Of a DNA stretch of 64,000 nucleotides, positions 41,675-49,978 are shown piece after piece (the stretch's first letter is position 1; each line of letters opens with the position of its first letter). The position numbers and the translations under genes are program-made. The DNA comes from Lewinellaceae bacterium (GTDB lineage Bacteria > Bacteroidota > Bacteroidia > Chitinophagales > Saprospiraceae), in assembly GCA_020636315.1 (NCBI GenBank), contig JACJYA010000001.1, positions 434,001-498,000 on the forward strand. Direction: 5' to 3'. Below the pieces are notes generated by a model. That model did not search any database and was not told the DNA's origin. It worked only from the letters and a program-made list of their open reading frames with translations.

Positions 41675-42868
41675 TCAATAGCTGAACTTCAGCCGCAGAA
41701 AGAAGGCTTGCAAAGGGCTGACAAAACCCTTGCCCTGCTCCTTGTCAAAAACGACCTGCCCCACAAAATCCAGATCCCAGTTCTCGGCAACAGACAGCGT
41801 CAGCGTAGGGTTGGCAAAAAGGGCATGTACTTCCACCGGGCTGTAGATGAAAGCCGCCCCACCATTTAGCAGAGGGGTAAAAGGATAAGAAACCTGCGCA
41901 AAAACGGCGTGGCGATAAGGATACAGGTTGCGGGCCGAGAGTTCGAACTCGAACAGGTTGCTTACGCCGGCAGTGGTGCTGCCGACACTGTTGAAGAGGT
42001 AACCGGTATTGATGTATAAAGAATTGGAAAAAGAATAGTCAATGCCTACCGTAGCCGCAAAAGCGTCATTTTTTTCTTTCTCCAGCGGCAGGAAATAGGT
42101 GAGTTCCCCCTTTAGTCCGGCGTCATCGAGGTTGCCGGCCCAGCCGCCTCCGATGACCAGGTTTTGCCGGTCGTATCCTCCGAGCACCTGAATGTCATAA
42201 GAGCCGGTGTTGAATTTCCACATCCCGGCAATAGTGGCCTCGTCAAAGTTGTCGAACATCCGCACGGCCAGCTCCACGCTGGAGGCAAAACCGGTATAGT
42301 ACTTTACCCGCAGGGCGTCGCTGCCGGGGCGCTCTTCGTAGTCGAAATCAGTGAAAGAAAAGGCATTGAAAATGTCATTGGGGTTCCAGACGGTGCTGAT
42401 GCCCCAGTTGATCCGCTGCCGGCCCAGGCGCACCTCCCAGTTGCCTTTGAAATATTCCAGATACAGGCGGTCGATCATGGTATGCACCACCCAGGCATTC
42501 TCATTCAGCAATATCAGCGAAAGGTCGAAATAATCGTTGTTAACGTTATCAATGGACTTCCCGTAGCCGGGCGTTGCCCGAACCAGGTCACCGTAAAAGA
42601 CCCGGGTGCGCAGGTCAGCGCGGAGCTTCAGTTCATCATTCAACAGCCAATGAAAATTGAGGCGGTTGTGAATAAGGTTATCCTGAAGGAAGGTATCCAC
42701 CAACATCCCCTGCTGAAGGTCCGGGTAAGCATCGTTGAAAAACAGCAGGGTCTGCATATTCTTGACATAGCCGCTCAATGACCAGTTTTTCGACTTATCC
42801 TGGCTATGGCCCAATAAGGCAAAAGCAAGCAAAACAGCGGTTATGGCCCATCTTTTTCTCATTTTCAT
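41675..42868 (-). CDS. outer-membrane barrel protein, DUF1302-like, of the TetR/Lol-like cluster
   Basis: 397 residues with signal peptide (MRKRWAITAVLLAFALLGHSQ, the start may be Met1 or Met3). Amphipathic strands cover the whole mature chain, ending in LQAFFLRLKFSY with terminal aromatic residue, as expected for an outer-membrane barrel. The block RLYLEYFKGNWEVRLGRQRINWGISTVWNPNDIFNAFSF is the hallmark of DUF1302-like outer-membrane proteins. It is the last gene of the leftward cluster (TetR, LolA-like, two FtsX, ATPase). Similar barrels accompany LolA-like and lipid-export transporter genes in Proteobacteria, so an outer-membrane exit or acceptor for a lipid cargo is the best inference. 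Confidence 0.8.
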   Translation of the reverse strand: MKMRKRWAITAVLLAFALLGHSQDKSKNWSLSGYVKNMQTLLFFNDAYPDLQQGMLVDTFLQDNLIHNRLNFHWLLNDELKLRADLRTRVFYGDLVRATPGYGKSIDNVNNDYFDLSLILLNENAWVVHTMIDRLYLEYFKGNWEVRLGRQRINWGISTVWNPNDIFNAFSFTDFDYEERPGSDALRVKYYTGFASSVELAVRMFDNFDEATIAGMWKFNTGSYDIQVLGGYDRQNLVIGGGWAGNLDDAGLKGELTYFLPLEKEKNDAFAATVGIDYSFSNSLYINTGYLFNSVGSTTAGVSNLFEFELSARNLYPYRHAVFAQVSYPFTPLLNGGAAFIYSPVEVHALFANPTLTLSVAENWDLDFVGQVVFDKEQGKGFVSPLQAFFLRLKFSY

Positions 42869-42960
42869 CCTTTTTATTACCGAATTTTAAAGCAGCGCCA
42901 CCACTTCTTCGGCCCGGGAAACACATTTTAGTCCATGTGCATGCCTTTCCAGGCATACTG

Positions 42961-43007
42961 ATACACCTATACACTGCTCCCTGCTCACACCCCTACATAT
43001 TTACACC
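42961..43007. repeat. octamer-arm element D, one-sided and degenerate
   Basis: ATACACCT, ATACACTG, then CTCACACC, CCTACATA, TTTACACC: 8-bp units with CAC in fixed position, running into the stop codon of the ATPase gene (TTA at 43001-43003). The facing arm is only weakly visible (GTGCATGC at 42937-42944). Confidence 0.5.
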
Positions 43008-43696
43008 TTCCCCTCCCTAACCTCATCCGTCGCCACCTTCCCGTCCACCAGGGTCACCACCCGGCGCGCCCGGTCGATCACCCGCTGGTCGTGGGTGGAA
43101 AAGACGAAAGTGATCTTCTCTTCCTCGTTCAGCCGCGCCATAATGTCCAGCAGGTTGGCGGTTGATTTGGAGTCGAGGTTGGCGGTAGGCTCATCGGCCA
43201 GGATGAAGTCCGGCTTGGGAGCCAGAGCCCTGGCAACAGCCACCCGCTGCTGCTGCCCGCCGGACAGCTCGGAGGGGCGTTTATCCATCTTGTCCTCCAG
43301 GCCTACTGCGCGCAGCAGTTCTTCCGCCCGCTCCCGCCGCTCCTTCTTCGGGCGGTTCTGCAGCAGCATAACGAACTCCACGTTCTCCCGGGCGGTAAGG
43401 ACCGGGATGAGGTTGTACGCCTGAAAGACAAAGCCGATGTGTTCCTTTCGGAAATCGATAAGCTGGTTATCGCTCATGGCATCGATATCATGGCCCCCAA
43501 CCTCCACATCGCCTTCATCGGGGCGGTCGAGGCCGCCGATGACGTTCAACAGGGTGGTCTTCCCGGAACCGGACGGGCCAACTATGGCCGTGAATTCGCC
43601 TTCAGTGATCTCCAGGTCAACCCCGTTCAATGCTTTTACCGGGATCTTATCGGGGTTGTAGATCTTTACGACCCCTTTGGTGGTGATGACTTTCAT
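43001..43696 (-). CDS. LolD/MacB-type ABC transporter ATPase
   Basis: 231 residues. Walker A GPSGSGKTTLLNVIGGLD, Q-loop FVFQAYNLIPVLTARENV, signature LSGGQQQRVAVARALAPKPDFILADEPTANLD and H-loop FSTHDQRVID are all in place. The sequence is of the LolD/FtsE/MacB branch that powers FtsX-type permeases, which extract lipoproteins or export substrates mechanically rather than by pumping through a channel. It starts 17 bp after the permease stop (43714) and belongs to the operon with two FtsX permeases and a LolA-like protein. Its stop codon is part of repeat element D. Confidence 0.93.
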   Translation of the reverse strand: MKVITTKGVVKIYNPDKIPVKALNGVDLEITEGEFTAIVGPSGSGKTTLLNVIGGLDRPDEGDVEVGGHDIDAMSDNQLIDFRKEHIGFVFQAYNLIPVLTARENVEFVMLLQNRPKKERRERAEELLRAVGLEDKMDKRPSELSGGQQQRVAVARALAPKPDFILADEPTANLDSKSTANLLDIMARLNEEEKITFVFSTHDQRVIDRARRVVTLVDGKVATDEVREGKV

Positions 43697-43713
43697 CGCT
43701 GATTATTTTCTTT

Positions 43714-44952
43714 TTAAATGGTTCTCAATGCTTCTACCGGCTTGAGCCTTATGGCCTTCAATGCCGGATAGATGGAGGCCAGTACGGCCGTCAGGAATAC
43801 GCCCACGGCCACCTGCCCGTAAACAACGGGGTCGAGCTCGAAGTAGATGATGGAAGACATTCCGAAATTTTCCAGGCCTTCCGCATACATCGACATATCG
43901 ATCCCATTCTCCCCCACATAATCAATAGTGATATAGCCAAGGATGAGGCCCACCGGCATGGCCACCAGGCCAAGCATGACCGATTCCAGCACGATCATGA
44001 GAAAAACCTTTAGCTTGTTCATGCCAATGGCCATGAGCATACCCAGTTCTTTTATGCGTTCCAGCACCGCCATTAACATGGTGTTGATTATGCCAAATAC
44101 CAACGCCAGCATGATCACCGTAAGATAAATGAGCGAAATGTTCTTGATCTGCCCCTCGTACAGCTGGAGGTCGGGAGAGATCTGCCGGTAGGTCTGCACC
44201 TTCAGGCCGGGCAATTCTGCTCTCAGGGAGGAGGCAATGGTATCAACATTCCGGATATCATCCACCATGATGGCGATCTCATGCGCCAGGGCATCAGCCG
44301 ACTGGGTACTGTCGGCAGCGGGAATGAGCAGGTGGTTGAGGTCGCTTCGGCGGACGAAAACGTGGGACAGGTCGAACGGATTGTTCCCGGTGTCGAATAT
44401 GCCCACGATACGGAAGGCGGCGGCCGTAATGCTCCCCCCGCGGTCCTGAAAGTTGAGGACTACCTTTGACCGGACTTTTACGTTCAGTTTTTGGGCCAGT
44501 TCGTCACTAACCAGAATAGGATTGCGGCTATCACCGGAAAAGTATTCTCCGTCCACAATATTCTCATTGAGGGCATTTACCCGGGCTTCTTCCTCCGGCT
44601 CCACCCCTTTGATGGCCACTCCCCGTGCCCCCTGGCTGGAGGAGATCATCCCATTGGCCACCGAACGGACACTTACCGCTCTCACTCCCGGTTCGGCCCG
44701 GACGGCCTGCTCTACGGCCATCAGATCCGGAATATTGTATTTCACTTCATTTTCGTCCAGAAATTCAGGCTGGTGGACCTGAATGTGGGAGACGATATTC
44801 TGAACGGCGTTATTGACGTAGCTCTTGACCATTCCCGTGGCGAAACCCGTCAGGGAAAGCGCCGCCCAGATGCCGACGGCGATCGCGCCCATCACTACCA
44901 GGCTGCGGGTCATGCTCCGCCAGATGTTGCGCCAGGCCATTATTGGTATCAT
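43714..44952 (-). CDS. FtsX/LolC-E-like ABC permease (second of two)
   Basis: 412 residues from ATG 44952, chosen because MIPIMAWRNIWRSMTRS aligns with the sister permease start MLFRLAWRNIWRNKRR. The frame stays open to 45015 only through the octamer repeat. Topology is that of the FtsX family: one N-terminal helix (LVVMGAIAVGIWAALSLTGFA), a large periplasmic domain (about 40-290) and three C-terminal helices (LIYLTVIMLALVFGIINTMLMAVLERIKELGMLMAIGM, VMLGLVAMPVGLILGY, QVAVGVFLTAVLASIYPALKAIRLKPVEALRT). The late RLKPVEALR box contacts the ATPase. With the permease at 45079 it would form a LolCE-like heterodimer. Confidence 0.88.
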   Translation of the reverse strand: MIPIMAWRNIWRSMTRSLVVMGAIAVGIWAALSLTGFATGMVKSYVNNAVQNIVSHIQVHQPEFLDENEVKYNIPDLMAVEQAVRAEPGVRAVSVRSVANGMISSSQGARGVAIKGVEPEEEARVNALNENIVDGEYFSGDSRNPILVSDELAQKLNVKVRSKVVLNFQDRGGSITAAAFRIVGIFDTGNNPFDLSHVFVRRSDLNHLLIPAADSTQSADALAHEIAIMVDDIRNVDTIASSLRAELPGLKVQTYRQISPDLQLYEGQIKNISLIYLTVIMLALVFGIINTMLMAVLERIKELGMLMAIGMNKLKVFLMIVLESVMLGLVAMPVGLILGYITIDYVGENGIDMSMYAEGLENFGMSSIIYFELDPVVYGQVAVGVFLTAVLASIYPALKAIRLKPVEALRTI

Positions 44953-44957
44953 GATTT

Positions 44958-45066
44958 GTGTATTTGTGTATTTGTGTATTCGTGTATTTGTGTATTTGTG
45001 TATTTGTGTATTCAAATGGGAAGCTCTCCCTTATACACAAATGCACCTATACACTTCTTATACACC
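44958..45066. repeat. octamer-arm hairpin element B inside an operon
   Basis: The left arm is seven units of GTGTATT(T/C), 44958-45013. The core GGGA-AGCTC-TCCC is 45018-45030. The right arm has TATACACA, AATGCACC, TATACACT and TTATACACC (45032-45066). The reverse complement of the right arm gives GTGCATTT and GTGTATAG, the same words as element A. It fills the gap between the two permease genes, 5 bp before the start codon at 44952. Confidence 0.8.
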
Positions 45067-45078
45067 CTTACCCTCCTC

Positions 45079-46296
45079 CTAAGCTCTCATCGCTTCCACC
45101 GGCTTCAGCCGCCTGACCTTCACCAGGGGGTACAGGGCCAGTATGGCCGTGATGATAAAGACCAGCAGGGCCTGCAACAGAAAAATGTGGGCCTCAAAAT
45201 TGGCCGGGAAGATGGCCTCAAAGCCGAATTTTTCCATCGCTGCCGCATAATCGCCGGAAAACCGAAGCGGATTGACATAAAAATAATACACCAGAGGAAT
45301 GCTGGCCAGAATACCCGCAAAGGCGCCCAGAAGGCCCAACATGATGATCTCCATCCAGACCGTTAGGCCCAACTGCCAGCGGTGCATACCGACCGAGATG
45401 AGCACCCCGAATTCGTATTCCCGTTCTTTGGACATCATCAGAATGGTGCCGAAAATGCCAAAGGCAATGATCAGATAAAGAATAAAATAAACGATGACGT
45501 TGCCGGCGCTATCGACCGTTTTGGCCTCCACCAGGTCGGGCAGCATGTCTTTCCAGTCCATTACTTCATAGGCTGAAGTATCCAGTTCGGTATGTAAAGC
45601 CCTGAGTACGGGCCTGATATCATCCTGCTCGTCGAGTTGCAGTGCCAGTGAGGTTACCAGGCCGGTGGCGCCATAAAAGTACTGGGCCACGGGCAGCGTC
45701 AGATAGACCATCTGCTTGTTGAGTTCCGGCGAGCCGAAATTGACCGTGCCCTTGATCGGATACTTGCCCGCTGCATTGACTCCGTGATACCCCTGGCTGA
45801 TGAGGACAATGGTATCGCCCACACTCAGCCCCAGGTTTTCAGCCACGCCCTCAGCCACCAGAGCCGCTTCCTCGCTGTCCTCCAGATATTTTCCGTTTGA
45901 TATCCGGCCCTGCAGGTTGGTCATGGCATTTTCGCGAGCCGGGTCAATGCCCACCACCATCACTCCGGAAGTATGCTCCCCGGTTGAGGCCAGTGCAAAG
46001 GATTCTATGCGGGGCAGCACTTTGCGGATCTCAGGCACCTTTTCCTCCAGTTGCTTAAGAGAGTCTGCCAGCGGAAAGGCTTTGTCGATCGTCTGCTCAT
46101 CCCAGTAACCTTTTTCATGCACCTGCACGTAGCCGTAGTAGTAATTGACCACACTGTTGATCATGTGATCCCAGGCTCCCTTTTGTATGGATTCCATAAA
46201 TGTGGCGAACAGCACGGCGAAAAGAATGGATGCCGCTGTAATGGCCGTACGCCGCTTATTGCGCCAGATGTTGCGCCAGGCAAGACGAAATAGCAT
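45079..46296 (-). CDS. FtsX/LolC-E-like ABC permease (first of two)
   Basis: 405 residues. N-terminal helix TAITAASILFAVLFATFMESI, periplasmic domain (about 45-270) and three C-terminal helices (VIVYFILYLIIAFGIFGTILMMSKEREYEFGVLISVGM, IIMLGLLGAFAGILASIPLVYYFYV, FLLQALLVFIITAILALYPLVKVRRLKPVEAMRA). The final RLKPVEAMR motif matches the sister permease. Periplasmic domains of the two differ in sequence, as expected for an asymmetric pair like LolC and LolE. It lies 239 bp after the LolA-like gene, with repeat element G in the gap, and 126 bp before the second permease with element B in between. Confidence 0.88.
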   Translation of the reverse strand: MLFRLAWRNIWRNKRRTAITAASILFAVLFATFMESIQKGAWDHMINSVVNYYYGYVQVHEKGYWDEQTIDKAFPLADSLKQLEEKVPEIRKVLPRIESFALASTGEHTSGVMVVGIDPARENAMTNLQGRISNGKYLEDSEEAALVAEGVAENLGLSVGDTIVLISQGYHGVNAAGKYPIKGTVNFGSPELNKQMVYLTLPVAQYFYGATGLVTSLALQLDEQDDIRPVLRALHTELDTSAYEVMDWKDMLPDLVEAKTVDSAGNVIVYFILYLIIAFGIFGTILMMSKEREYEFGVLISVGMHRWQLGLTVWMEIIMLGLLGAFAGILASIPLVYYFYVNPLRFSGDYAAAMEKFGFEAIFPANFEAHIFLLQALLVFIITAILALYPLVKVRRLKPVEAMRA

Positions 46297-46458
46297 GTCT
46301 CTTGTTTGTTGTGTTTGTCATTAATGAATCGAGGGCCGATGATGCCAGCTTCAGCAGCCAACAGCCTGCGTTTTGACCGCTTCAACCCGGCTGTTCCGGA
46401 CAAGCCGGATATGCAGTAGGAAAAATCACAAATTTTACCCACCTTGATAGAGACGGGC

Positions 46459-46498
46459 GCACATCACACATCACAAATCGCACATCACAAATTTCACC
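46459..46498. repeat. CAC-rich repeat element G between LolA-like and permease genes
   Basis: Short words such as ACATCACA, CATCACAA, ATCGCACA, TCACAAAT, TTCACC; in reverse complement these are GTG-started units (GTGCGATTT, GTGAT) of irregular length. Less regular than elements A-C. Just beside it lies a small GC hairpin, TGCCCTCC/GGAGGCA (46500-46520). Confidence 0.45.
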
Positions 46499-46535
46499 CT
46501 GCCCTCCAGAGGCGGAGGCATGTCAACCCACCTTC

Positions 46536-47291
46536 CTACCGAACCCTCTTCATAGTCTGAACGGAAAAGAAGGACTCTTTGATGGGCTCATTGAATTTCA
46601 GTGTCAGATATTCCACAATGGTCTTGTGGCCCTCTTCGTCAGCGGGGATGACTTCGAGTACGGAAGGCAGCAGCCGCCCGTCCATTTCCTTGACGTTCTT
46701 GCCGTACATGGTGTTTACCAGGTATCCGTCTTCATCGTACATCTCTGTCTTCATTTGCATGAATTCCTTTGTATCGATCCAGGAGAGCACTTTTCCCCAG
46801 ACTACCGGAGCATTCTCCTTCGGCGTCAATTCGATCTTGTAGCATTCTCTCCCTTCTATCGTTTCCTTACCCAGCAGCTTATGGGTATAATCTTTAACAA
46901 TAGAAGATTCTCTGACCAGGTCGTCATTTGTGAAATCAGACCCCATCCAGGATTGCATCATCATGGAGGGGGGCAGCTTGATGACCCGGTCGATGGTCGG
47001 CTGCCAGTTCCATATCTCATTCTCCCGTTTCAGGAAGGCAGTGCCCTCGTCGCGGGCAGGAGAAGTGACGAGAATGAGCATGTATTCGGTCCCTTTAGAC
47101 CAGCTTTTCATCTGCATCTCCCGTTTCCAGGTGGGGCGGACAATGGTCATTTTGAGTTCGCCCATACTGGTTTCCCCCCGCTGCTTCTGGTCTGCCTTCT
47201 CAATAATTTCAGTAGCTGTAAGGTTCTGGGCATAGGCTGCAGAGCAGGCTAACAGGGCCACTGCCAATACAGCCAGGATCAATCGTTTCAT
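46536..47291 (-). CDS. LolA-like outer-membrane lipoprotein-sorting protein
   Basis: 251 residues. Signal peptide MKRLILAVLAVALLACSAAYAQ, with either signal peptidase I cleavage after AYA or, less likely, a lipobox at LLAC. The mature domain is a curved beta sheet of the LolA/LppX type: ATEIIEKADQKQRGETSMGELKMTIVRPTWKREMQMKSWSKGTEYMLILVTSPARDEGTAFLKRENEIWNW in outline, matching the LolA_like family annotated as outer-membrane lipoprotein-sorting proteins. It should carry a lipid or lipoprotein across the periplasm. Placed between the TetR gene (28-bp gap) and two LolC/E-like permeases, it completes a TetR-regulated trans-envelope route together with the barrel at 41675. LolB is absent, as in Bacteroidota generally. 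Confidence 0.85.
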   Translation of the reverse strand: MKRLILAVLAVALLACSAAYAQNLTATEIIEKADQKQRGETSMGELKMTIVRPTWKREMQMKSWSKGTEYMLILVTSPARDEGTAFLKRENEIWNWQPTIDRVIKLPPSMMMQSWMGSDFTNDDLVRESSIVKDYTHKLLGKETIEGRECYKIELTPKENAPVVWGKVLSWIDTKEFMQMKTEMYDEDGYLVNTMYGKNVKEMDGRLLPSVLEVIPADEEGHKTIVEYLTLKFNEPIKESFFSVQTMKRVR

Positions 47292-47319
47292 TATGGTTTG
47301 ATTTTTTAGTTAGTCCAAT

Positions 47320-47907
47320 TTACTCTTCCGGAAGAAAACGCTTCAGCACAAAAGCCTTCATTTCTTCTACCGGATAGGGTTCCTCCATTTGCATGTAATG
47401 CAACATGATGCCATCCAGCACAGCGCCGTAATAAAGTGCTTCTAGTTTGGGCTGTTCCGCCCCCAACCTACGGAACAAATCGGTTATGGCCTCCACCAAT
47501 TCTTCCTGCTTCTTTTTCAGCTCCGGCATCAGGCTGGCCAACACATCCGTCTGAAAGGCCAGAGCCGTCATCAGTTTCCAGTAATGGAGGTCTTTCTGCA
47601 CAATCTCAAAGGTGACTTCGGTCATTGCCCGCAGTTGTTCTTTCGCATCTCCCGGAGAAGACAACAACTGCCCCATCATTTCCTCCCCCATCTCCACTGC
47701 CTCCATAATGATGTCATGCAGCACTGCTTCCTTACTCTCAAAGTAGTTGTACAGCAACCCCTTTGAAACCCCTGCTTCCCTGGCGATCTGGCTGATGGAG
47801 GTACTGTGGTAACCATTGCGGGCAAACAACTCCATGGCAGCCTTTTTGATCGTTTCTATACTTTTCCGGCGGATCTCCTCAAATTGTTCCTTAGTGCGTG
47901 GCGACAT
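47320..47907 (-). CDS. TetR/AcrR-family repressor of the Lol-like cluster
   Basis: 195 residues. N-terminal HTH: KKAAMELFARNGYHSTSISQIAREAGVSKGLLYNYFESKEAVLHDII (about 20-66 in outline), followed by a helical ligand-binding domain (MTALAFQTDVLASLMPELKKKQEELVEAI). First gene of the leftward cluster. A 20-bp operator-like palindrome lies 12 bp upstream of the start and overlaps a good promoter, so it very likely represses itself and the transporter genes. The inducer is unknown; for this type, fatty or lipid-like effectors are common. Divergent from metF across 230 bp. Confidence 0.92.
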   Translation of the reverse strand: MSPRTKEQFEEIRRKSIETIKKAAMELFARNGYHSTSISQIAREAGVSKGLLYNYFESKEAVLHDIIMEAVEMGEEMMGQLLSSPGDAKEQLRAMTEVTFEIVQKDLHYWKLMTALAFQTDVLASLMPELKKKQEELVEAITDLFRRLGAEQPKLEALYYGAVLDGIMLHYMQMEEPYPVEEMKAFVLKRFLPEE

Positions 47908-47919
47908 AAAATTTATTAA

Positions 47920-47967
47920 TTGACCGAACGGTTAGTCAAAAATAGACGAGGTTGGGCAATTTGTCAA
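47920..47967 (-). promoter_or_regulatory. TetR operator overlapping the cluster promoter
   Basis: Operator TTGACCGAACGGTTAGTCAA at 47920-47939, an imperfect palindrome with TTGAC/GTCAA ends. On the minus strand TATTTTTG (47937-47944) is a -7 box and TTG (47965-47967) a -33 element with a 20-bp spacer. The operator covers the expected transcription start, so bound TetR would block initiation. Confidence 0.7.
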
Positions 47968-48137
47968 GTACAGAGGTCATTTTTTTTGGAAAACACGACG
48001 AATAGAAGCCCCGGGCCGATGATTCAAGTCCATTATTCAACAAATTTGATGTTCCTCTGACAAGGCCCACTGGCAATAAATCCCGCCATTCCGTATTTTT
48101 GCGCCTCACAAAAGAGCTGCTGAAGCCATAACCCAGC

Positions 48138-49094
48138 ATGAAAGTCACCGAATACTTTGAAAAGGCCAAAGGCCAGACCCTCATCTCCTTCGAAGTGTTG
48201 CCTCCCCTGAAGGGCGGCAGCATGCAGGCCATCTTTGACACCCTGGACCCTCTGATGGAGTTCCGGCCCCCGTTTATCGATGTGACCTACCACCGGGAAG
48301 AATTCATTTACAAAAAGCGGACAAGCGGTTATTACGAGAAAGTAGCCATTCGCAAGCGGCCGGGAACCGTGGGCATCTGCGCCGCCATCATGCACCGCTA
48401 CGGGGTTGACGCCGTACCGCACCTCATCTGCGGCGGTTTCACCAAAGAGGATACCGAAAATGCCCTGATCGACCTCAACTTTCTCAACATCAATAATGTG
48501 CTGGCCATCCGCGGGGACGCCCGTAAATTCGACGGGAAATTTATACCCGAAGAGGGCGGCCATACCTTTGCCATCGACCTGGTGAAACAGGTCGTTGAGA
48601 TGAATAAAGGAAAATACCTGTATGAAGATATCGAGAACGGGCTGAAAACGGATTTCTGCATCGGTGTGGCCGGCTACCCGGAGAAACACTTCGAGTCGCC
48701 CAACCTGGATTTCGACTTGTGGCAAACCAAGGCCAAGATCGACGCCGGTGCGGACTATATCGTCACCCAGATGTTCTTCGACAACAAAAAGTATTTTGAT
48801 TTCGTCAAACGTTGCCGGGCTATCGGCATAGACGTGCCCATCGTGCCCGGCCTGAAACCGCTGACCAAACTGTACCAGCTCAACTCCATCCCCAGGATTT
48901 TCCACATCGACCTGCCCGACGACCTCGTCAAGGCCGTACAATCGGCCAAAGACGCCGAGGCCCGCACCCAGGCCGGTATAGAATGGTGCATCCATCAGTC
49001 CAAAGAGCTGAAAAAGAACGGCGCTCCCTGCCTGCATTACTATACCATGGGGGATTCGGATACGATCCGGCAGATCGCGGAAGCAGTATATTAA
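48138..49094 (+). CDS. metF: 5,10-methylenetetrahydrofolate reductase
   Basis: 318 residues, the usual bacterial MetF length. TIM-barrel FAD enzyme reducing methylene-THF to methyl-THF for methionine synthesis. Motifs: FEVLPPLKGG near the start, PFIDVTYHREE, HLICGGFTKEDTENALIDL, NVLAIRGDARKF, GVAGYPEKH, DAGADYIVTQMFFDNKKYFDF and VPGLKPLTK. A -7-like TATTTTTG lies at 48094-48101. I looked for a SAM riboswitch in the 230-bp leader and saw none. No methionine genes are adjacent; a hairpin terminator follows. Confidence 0.95.
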   Translation: MKVTEYFEKAKGQTLISFEVLPPLKGGSMQAIFDTLDPLMEFRPPFIDVTYHREEFIYKKRTSGYYEKVAIRKRPGTVGICAAIMHRYGVDAVPHLICGGFTKEDTENALIDLNFLNINNVLAIRGDARKFDGKFIPEEGGHTFAIDLVKQVVEMNKGKYLYEDIENGLKTDFCIGVAGYPEKHFESPNLDFDLWQTKAKIDAGADYIVTQMFFDNKKYFDFVKRCRAIGIDVPIVPGLKPLTKLYQLNSIPRIFHIDLPDDLVKAVQSAKDAEARTQAGIEWCIHQSKELKKNGAPCLHYYTMGDSDTIRQIAEAVY

Positions 49095-49101
49095 GATGTC
49101 A

Positions 49102-49168
49102 TTAAGCACCAATTTCCTCCGGCTGCTGAAGCCATCGGCGAAAGTATGCGCATTGGCGCTTAATTTTC
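49102..49168 (+). terminator. hairpin terminator after metF
   Basis: ATTAAGCACCAAT (49102-49114) and ATTGGCGCTTAAT (49153-49165) pair over 13 bp with one mismatch, followed by TTT. It starts 8 bp after the metF stop. Confidence 0.6.
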
Positions 49169-49244
49169 AGATAAAATTGCCGTTCAACCCTTAGCTTTGC
49201 ATGGATAGGCATATTGTGGGAAAAAGCCTTCAATCTTACCAACT

Positions 49245-49733
49245 ATGTTGTCACAGGACGAACTAAAAGAAAGAGTTGTCCCGCTTATGAAAAAACAGGG
49301 CGCCCTGTATGCTAAGAAGCTAAACGTCCTGGCCAGGAAGGCCATTGCCGGGGAATCCATCCGGACCATTACCGACAGCGGGCTGGAAACAGTAAACGAA
49401 GCGGAAGAAGGAGATTTCATAGTCACGAATAAAACCAGCGCCGGTGAATCTTACATTCTAAAGCCGGATGTATTTCAGGAAAAATACCGCCTCAAACGGA
49501 CCGGGGAAGGAGGTATGGATGAATATGAAGCAAGAGGAAAAGCTGTCGCTCTGGAACTGACGAAAAAGATGCTGGCCCAACTGGGCCTTCCGGATCATTT
49601 CTATTTTGAAGCCCCCTGGAAAGAACCCATGAAAGCCTGCGCCGGAGACTTCCTGGCCGCTCCCCCGGACTTCAGCGAGGTCTATCGCATCGGCAGAAAA
49701 GAATTCTTTGAAACCTATTCGAAAGCAGAATAA
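49245..49733 (+). CDS. unknown cytoplasmic protein
   Basis: 162 residues, no signal peptide or transmembrane helix. N-terminal helices (LKERVVPLMKKQGALYAKKLNVLARKAIAGESI) are followed by a beta region (EEGDFIVTNKTSAGESYILKPDVFQEKYRL) and a C-terminal part with HFYFEAPWKEPMKACAGDFLAAPPDFSEVYRIGRKEFFETY. The GDFIV-N-T-GE-YIL-P--F---Y pattern resembles small domains called PGDYG-like, a weak impression only. A -7-like TAGCTTTG lies at 49192-49199. It is directly followed by the remnant of a SLATT/DUF4231 gene, which could once have been its partner. Confidence 0.65.
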   Translation: MLSQDELKERVVPLMKKQGALYAKKLNVLARKAIAGESIRTITDSGLETVNEAEEGDFIVTNKTSAGESYILKPDVFQEKYRLKRTGEGGMDEYEARGKAVALELTKKMLAQLGLPDHFYFEAPWKEPMKACAGDFLAAPPDFSEVYRIGRKEFFETYSKAE

Positions 49734-49738
49734 CACCA

Positions 49739-49978
49739 TTTCACCGAACCTTAAAAACTTCTTTCAGCCATGGCAAATACCAGGAAAACTGGATACAGTA
49801 CCGAACTACTGCTGAGGCCCTGAAGCGGGAAACTTACCTCTATAAAACCGGAGCCGCGGAATACCGGCAGGAGAAGGCCACGTTCCCTCTCTTTGTCCAA
49901 CGCATAGAGGCCATCATCGAAGGCGACACCAGTAATTGGAAACAGTATATCAGCAGAGAGGAAGGCCCGGCGGCGTGA
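49739..49978 (+). pseudogene. 5'-truncated remnant of a SLATT/DUF4231 membrane effector gene
   Basis: In the frame of the TGA at 49976-49978 the DNA reads, from 49769, HGKYQENWIQYRTTAEALKR, then ETYLYKTGAAEYRQEK, FPLFVQRIEAIIEGDTSNW and KQYISREEGPAA. The run W--YR-TAE-LK-E-YLY--GA--Y, followed by an F--RIE-II-E---W segment, is the conserved C-terminal end of DUF4231/SLATT proteins, two-helix membrane proteins proposed as pore-forming effectors of nucleotide-signalling defence systems. The two transmembrane helices and any start codon are missing: only about 75 codons remain and no ATG is in frame. The identification is from memory of the family. It begins 6 bp after the stop of the 49245 gene. 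Confidence 0.6.

Noticed and set aside
44650..44672. Second copy of the CCGAACGGACAC palindrome-like word inside the permease gene
   Set aside because: Only a half of the palindrome and fully explained by the coding sequence.
44953..45015. In-frame extension of the permease gene reading IHKYTNTQ repeats
   Set aside because: It is the octamer repeat translated by chance. The sister permease supports the start at 44952, and the 8-bp unit is not a codon multiple.
47968..48137. SAM riboswitch upstream of metF
   Set aside because: No arrangement of paired stems matching SAM-I or SAM-II was recognised, and the leader after the -7 box is short.
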